DNA of 64,000 bases, from positions 1,550,001-1,614,000 of the forward strand of contig NZ_CP009278.1 of the NCBI RefSeq assembly GCF_000747525.1, given 5' to 3'. The notes under the pieces are model-generated. The model saw nothing but the letters and a program-made list of their open reading frames with translations, was not told the DNA's origin and searched no databases. The position numbers and the translations under genes were made by a program. The stretch's first letter is position 1, and each line of letters starts with the position of its first letter. Origin of the DNA: Sphingobacterium sp. ML3W. GTDB taxonomy: Bacteria > Bacteroidota > Bacteroidia > Sphingobacteriales > Sphingobacteriaceae. This document shows positions 63,301-64,000 of the stretch, one piece after another.

Positions 63301-64000
63301 GTGTTGACGGCTAATTTAACGCCTTTAGAGTCGTTATGGAGAGTGGCACAACAAACATGGTTTTTACCTAAGTGGTTGAAAAAAAGGAAAGTAAAAAAAG
63401 GATTGTCTGCCTTTAGTATCCTAGTTTTTAATGACGATGAAACCATTGATCAATTTTTTGCTGATGTAAATACTTTTCAAGAACTCGAAACTAAAGTTAG
63501 ATCACGTGAATATGATGAGATACCAACTTTATTGTCCAGTTCATATTTGGCAGAAGAGACTAATGTAGGTATAATTAAAGAGCAACTTGTATTGTTAGCA
63601 TCGTTAAATCGGATTTTGGTAGAACTTACACCCCTCTCGGTAGGGGAAATTTTAACAAAGTGGATGACTCACTCGAAGCTAAATTCGAACGAGTTGATTC
63701 CTGATCAAGAACAAGTATTACACAGGTTTACCAATGCCTGGGATAGATTATCAGTTGCAATTGATCAATTGCAGGTTGATACACATTTGGATATTCGGAA
63801 ATACCCGATAGCAGGGGACTGGGTGAAGACTATCACTAAAAAGGTTTCTGAGATTGTGGAAAATATTGATACGTTGAAAAATTGGACTAATTATGCTAGG
63901 ATAAGAGAGCGGGCTATTGAATCAGATATACAATGGTTTATAGCGTTGTACGAGCAGGATCGCATTGAGCATGATAATTTGGTTCATCATTTTGATTATC
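60400..64000 (+). CDS. Large DUF4011 superfamily 1 helicase, partial at the window end
   Basis: An open frame of 1200 codons from ATG 60400 running off the right edge with no internal stop. The N-terminal region contains a transglutaminase-like core (RFGNCIDISLLLASCLEAIDL, Cys 221, then EHAFVGCWL with His 247). The DUF4011 signature follows (RKLLDLSLRNNLLNLR, about residues 385-400). The helicase starts near residue 670, with Walker A HGPPGTGKSQTITNII (Lys 692) and motif Ia LFVAAKKAALDVV. Relatives are giant single proteins, often ending in DUF3320 or a Vsr-like nuclease and linked to phage defence. The rest of the helicase and any nuclease lie outside the window. Start choice is by the first ATG after the terminator. 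Confidence 0.85.
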   Translation, partial: MDIIKQVHIEKDAANFFNLSMYQNKITFLSNLMISSNSNQILERVRIEISASSAWMESYSYQLAYLPIGISVKIPTDNIVIDPAYFMQLTEVERSFFRILIYQDDHLLGEEVASIELQPLSFFGGFATFPELLASYITPNNPYVYAIKKKAIAYLEQQRLPAKFEGYQSENPERILEMMRAIYNAIQDEEIVYSALPPSFEEKGQRLRLLDLIASERFGNCIDISLLLASCLEAIDLNPIIIVTKEHAFVGCWLQKENFSETINEDKTAITKRIAKGISELVIIESTSVCKGNIIGFNQAIDLGESNLIGKDDFLLSIDIKRARLSGIKPLPLKLSESMGDFSEHLSNNDNGSRTDEKIALGKIYEEQDFIDYKLLSKQKVWERKLLDLSLRNNLLNLRMTKNMLQIMDVNIHDLEDLLVDGKSFSISANADAEVLKQYNIFNEALHSSSLSYQSASEELTHNRLVSYYHSEDLDTILTHISRNAKLSIEENGYSTLYLAIGLLKWRDKKTPDQLRSAPIILMPVELNRRSISSKFTLRSREEEAMINITLLEFLRQEHGLNLSGLEELPKDGKGIDVAQVIAHIRRAIMELKGWDIADQVVLGNFSFNKLILWNDIAYQADQIAKSPIVRSLMDGQLRLDIAADNPVLDFDNIHPTSLALPIATDVSQLEAVFTSSINQSFVLHGPPGTGKSQTITNIIANALYQGKKVLFVAAKKAALDVVYKRLTAIGLANFCLELHSNKAKKSDVLAQLSDTLEQPQLKGNFDFNEEANRLINAKKELQVYIELLHEQKPIGWSLYDSISEISVLSSYGFPEIELGEIDFNVLTNEKWKSWKDVVEELQSVSKIIIKPSENPFKGISLLQYSAPIQQQVETSALQVQENLSHYDSLRNLVLSALDIPLQVSTWDNLYRFNEFALLLSKLPLTALSLWQFISKKKEEEKFQKWLSDFENFQVKRQNLLNIAHKSVLTANLTPLESLWRVAQQTWFLPKWLKKRKVKKGLSAFSILVFNDDETIDQFFADVNTFQELETKVRSREYDEIPTLLSSSYLAEETNVGIIKEQLVLLASLNRILVELTPLSVGEILTKWMTHSKLNSNELIPDQEQVLHRFTNAWDRLSVAIDQLQVDTHLDIRKYPIAGDWVKTITKKVSEIVENIDTLKNWTNYARIRERAIESDIQWFIALYEQDRIEHDNLVHHFDY

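Noticed and set aside
1-64000. Search for tRNA, rRNA, CRISPR repeats, insertion sequences, prophage genes and attachment sites
   Set aside because: No cloverleaf-like tRNA, rRNA segment, regular short repeats, transposase, integrase or phage gene was recognised.

Overview
The window looks like a chromosomal segment of a Bacteroidota bacterium, most likely family Sphingobacteriaceae (Sphingobacterium/Pedobacter type). The reasons are the AT-rich sequence, repeated TAnnTTTG promoter elements just ahead of genes, few Shine-Dalgarno sites, a SusC/SusD pair, and families typical of this phylum (DUF4199, DUF2851, GLPGLI-like/WG repeats, Nramp-Usp fusion, lmo0937-type small membrane protein). There is no rRNA, tRNA, CRISPR array, insertion sequence or prophage. 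Nearly everything is intact, with tight operons separated by unusually clean, often perfectly palindromic terminators.

Layout. 0-4.2 kb: prmC and ribD (divergent, both apparently leaderless), a DUF2851 protein and an ankyrin protein. 4.2-11.6 kb: a candidate small RNA, ubiX, an operon with a dihydroorotase-like protein that has lost most metal ligands, an acidic unknown protein, a DUF4199 membrane protein and two glycosyltransferases, then a small unknown protein with a PhnP-like hydrolase and a 50-residue membrane protein. 11.6-14.8 kb: ispD, queA and an orphan MacB-like permease. 15-26.3 kb: a complete potassium-uptake locus: a sigma-54 response regulator, a long control region with repeated sites and a GG-N10-GC promoter, two tiny membrane peptides, an unknown soluble protein, kdpFABC, an outer-membrane porin, a stand-alone KdpD sensor domain and a separate HAMP-PAS histidine kinase. 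26.4-33.2 kb: an aminotransferase, two transporters, lepA, folD and a lipoprotein. 33.2-35.6 kb: hisG-hisD on the minus strand behind a histidine-rich leader peptide and a terminator. 35.8-40.4 kb: two Gfo/Idh/MocA oxidoreductases, a WG-repeat secreted protein and queE. 40.8-46.8 kb: thrS-infC-rpmI-rplT and a large TPR protein. 46.5-48.5 kb: small ORFs and nhaA. 48.4-54.6 kb: a 1.1-kb gene-free stretch, then an orphan susC-susD pair. 54.7-60.4 kb: threonine aldolase, a degenerate DEAD-box protein, a 2H phosphoesterase and an Nramp-Usp fusion. 60.4-64 kb: the first 1200 codons of a very large DUF4011 helicase that runs off the end.

Most notable: (1) a classic his attenuator (19-codon leader peptide with seven His) with a complete Bacteroidota-type promoter; (2) the kdp locus, in which KdpD is split into two genes and the OmpR-type KdpE is replaced by an NtrC-type activator, with a matching sigma-54 promoter and upstream repeats; (3) two enzyme families whose key catalytic residues are missing (dihydroorotase-like, DEAD-box-like); (4) several small genes below usual annotation size. 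No computation was run. Family calls rest on motif recognition, and all folding, homology and promoter claims are by eye.
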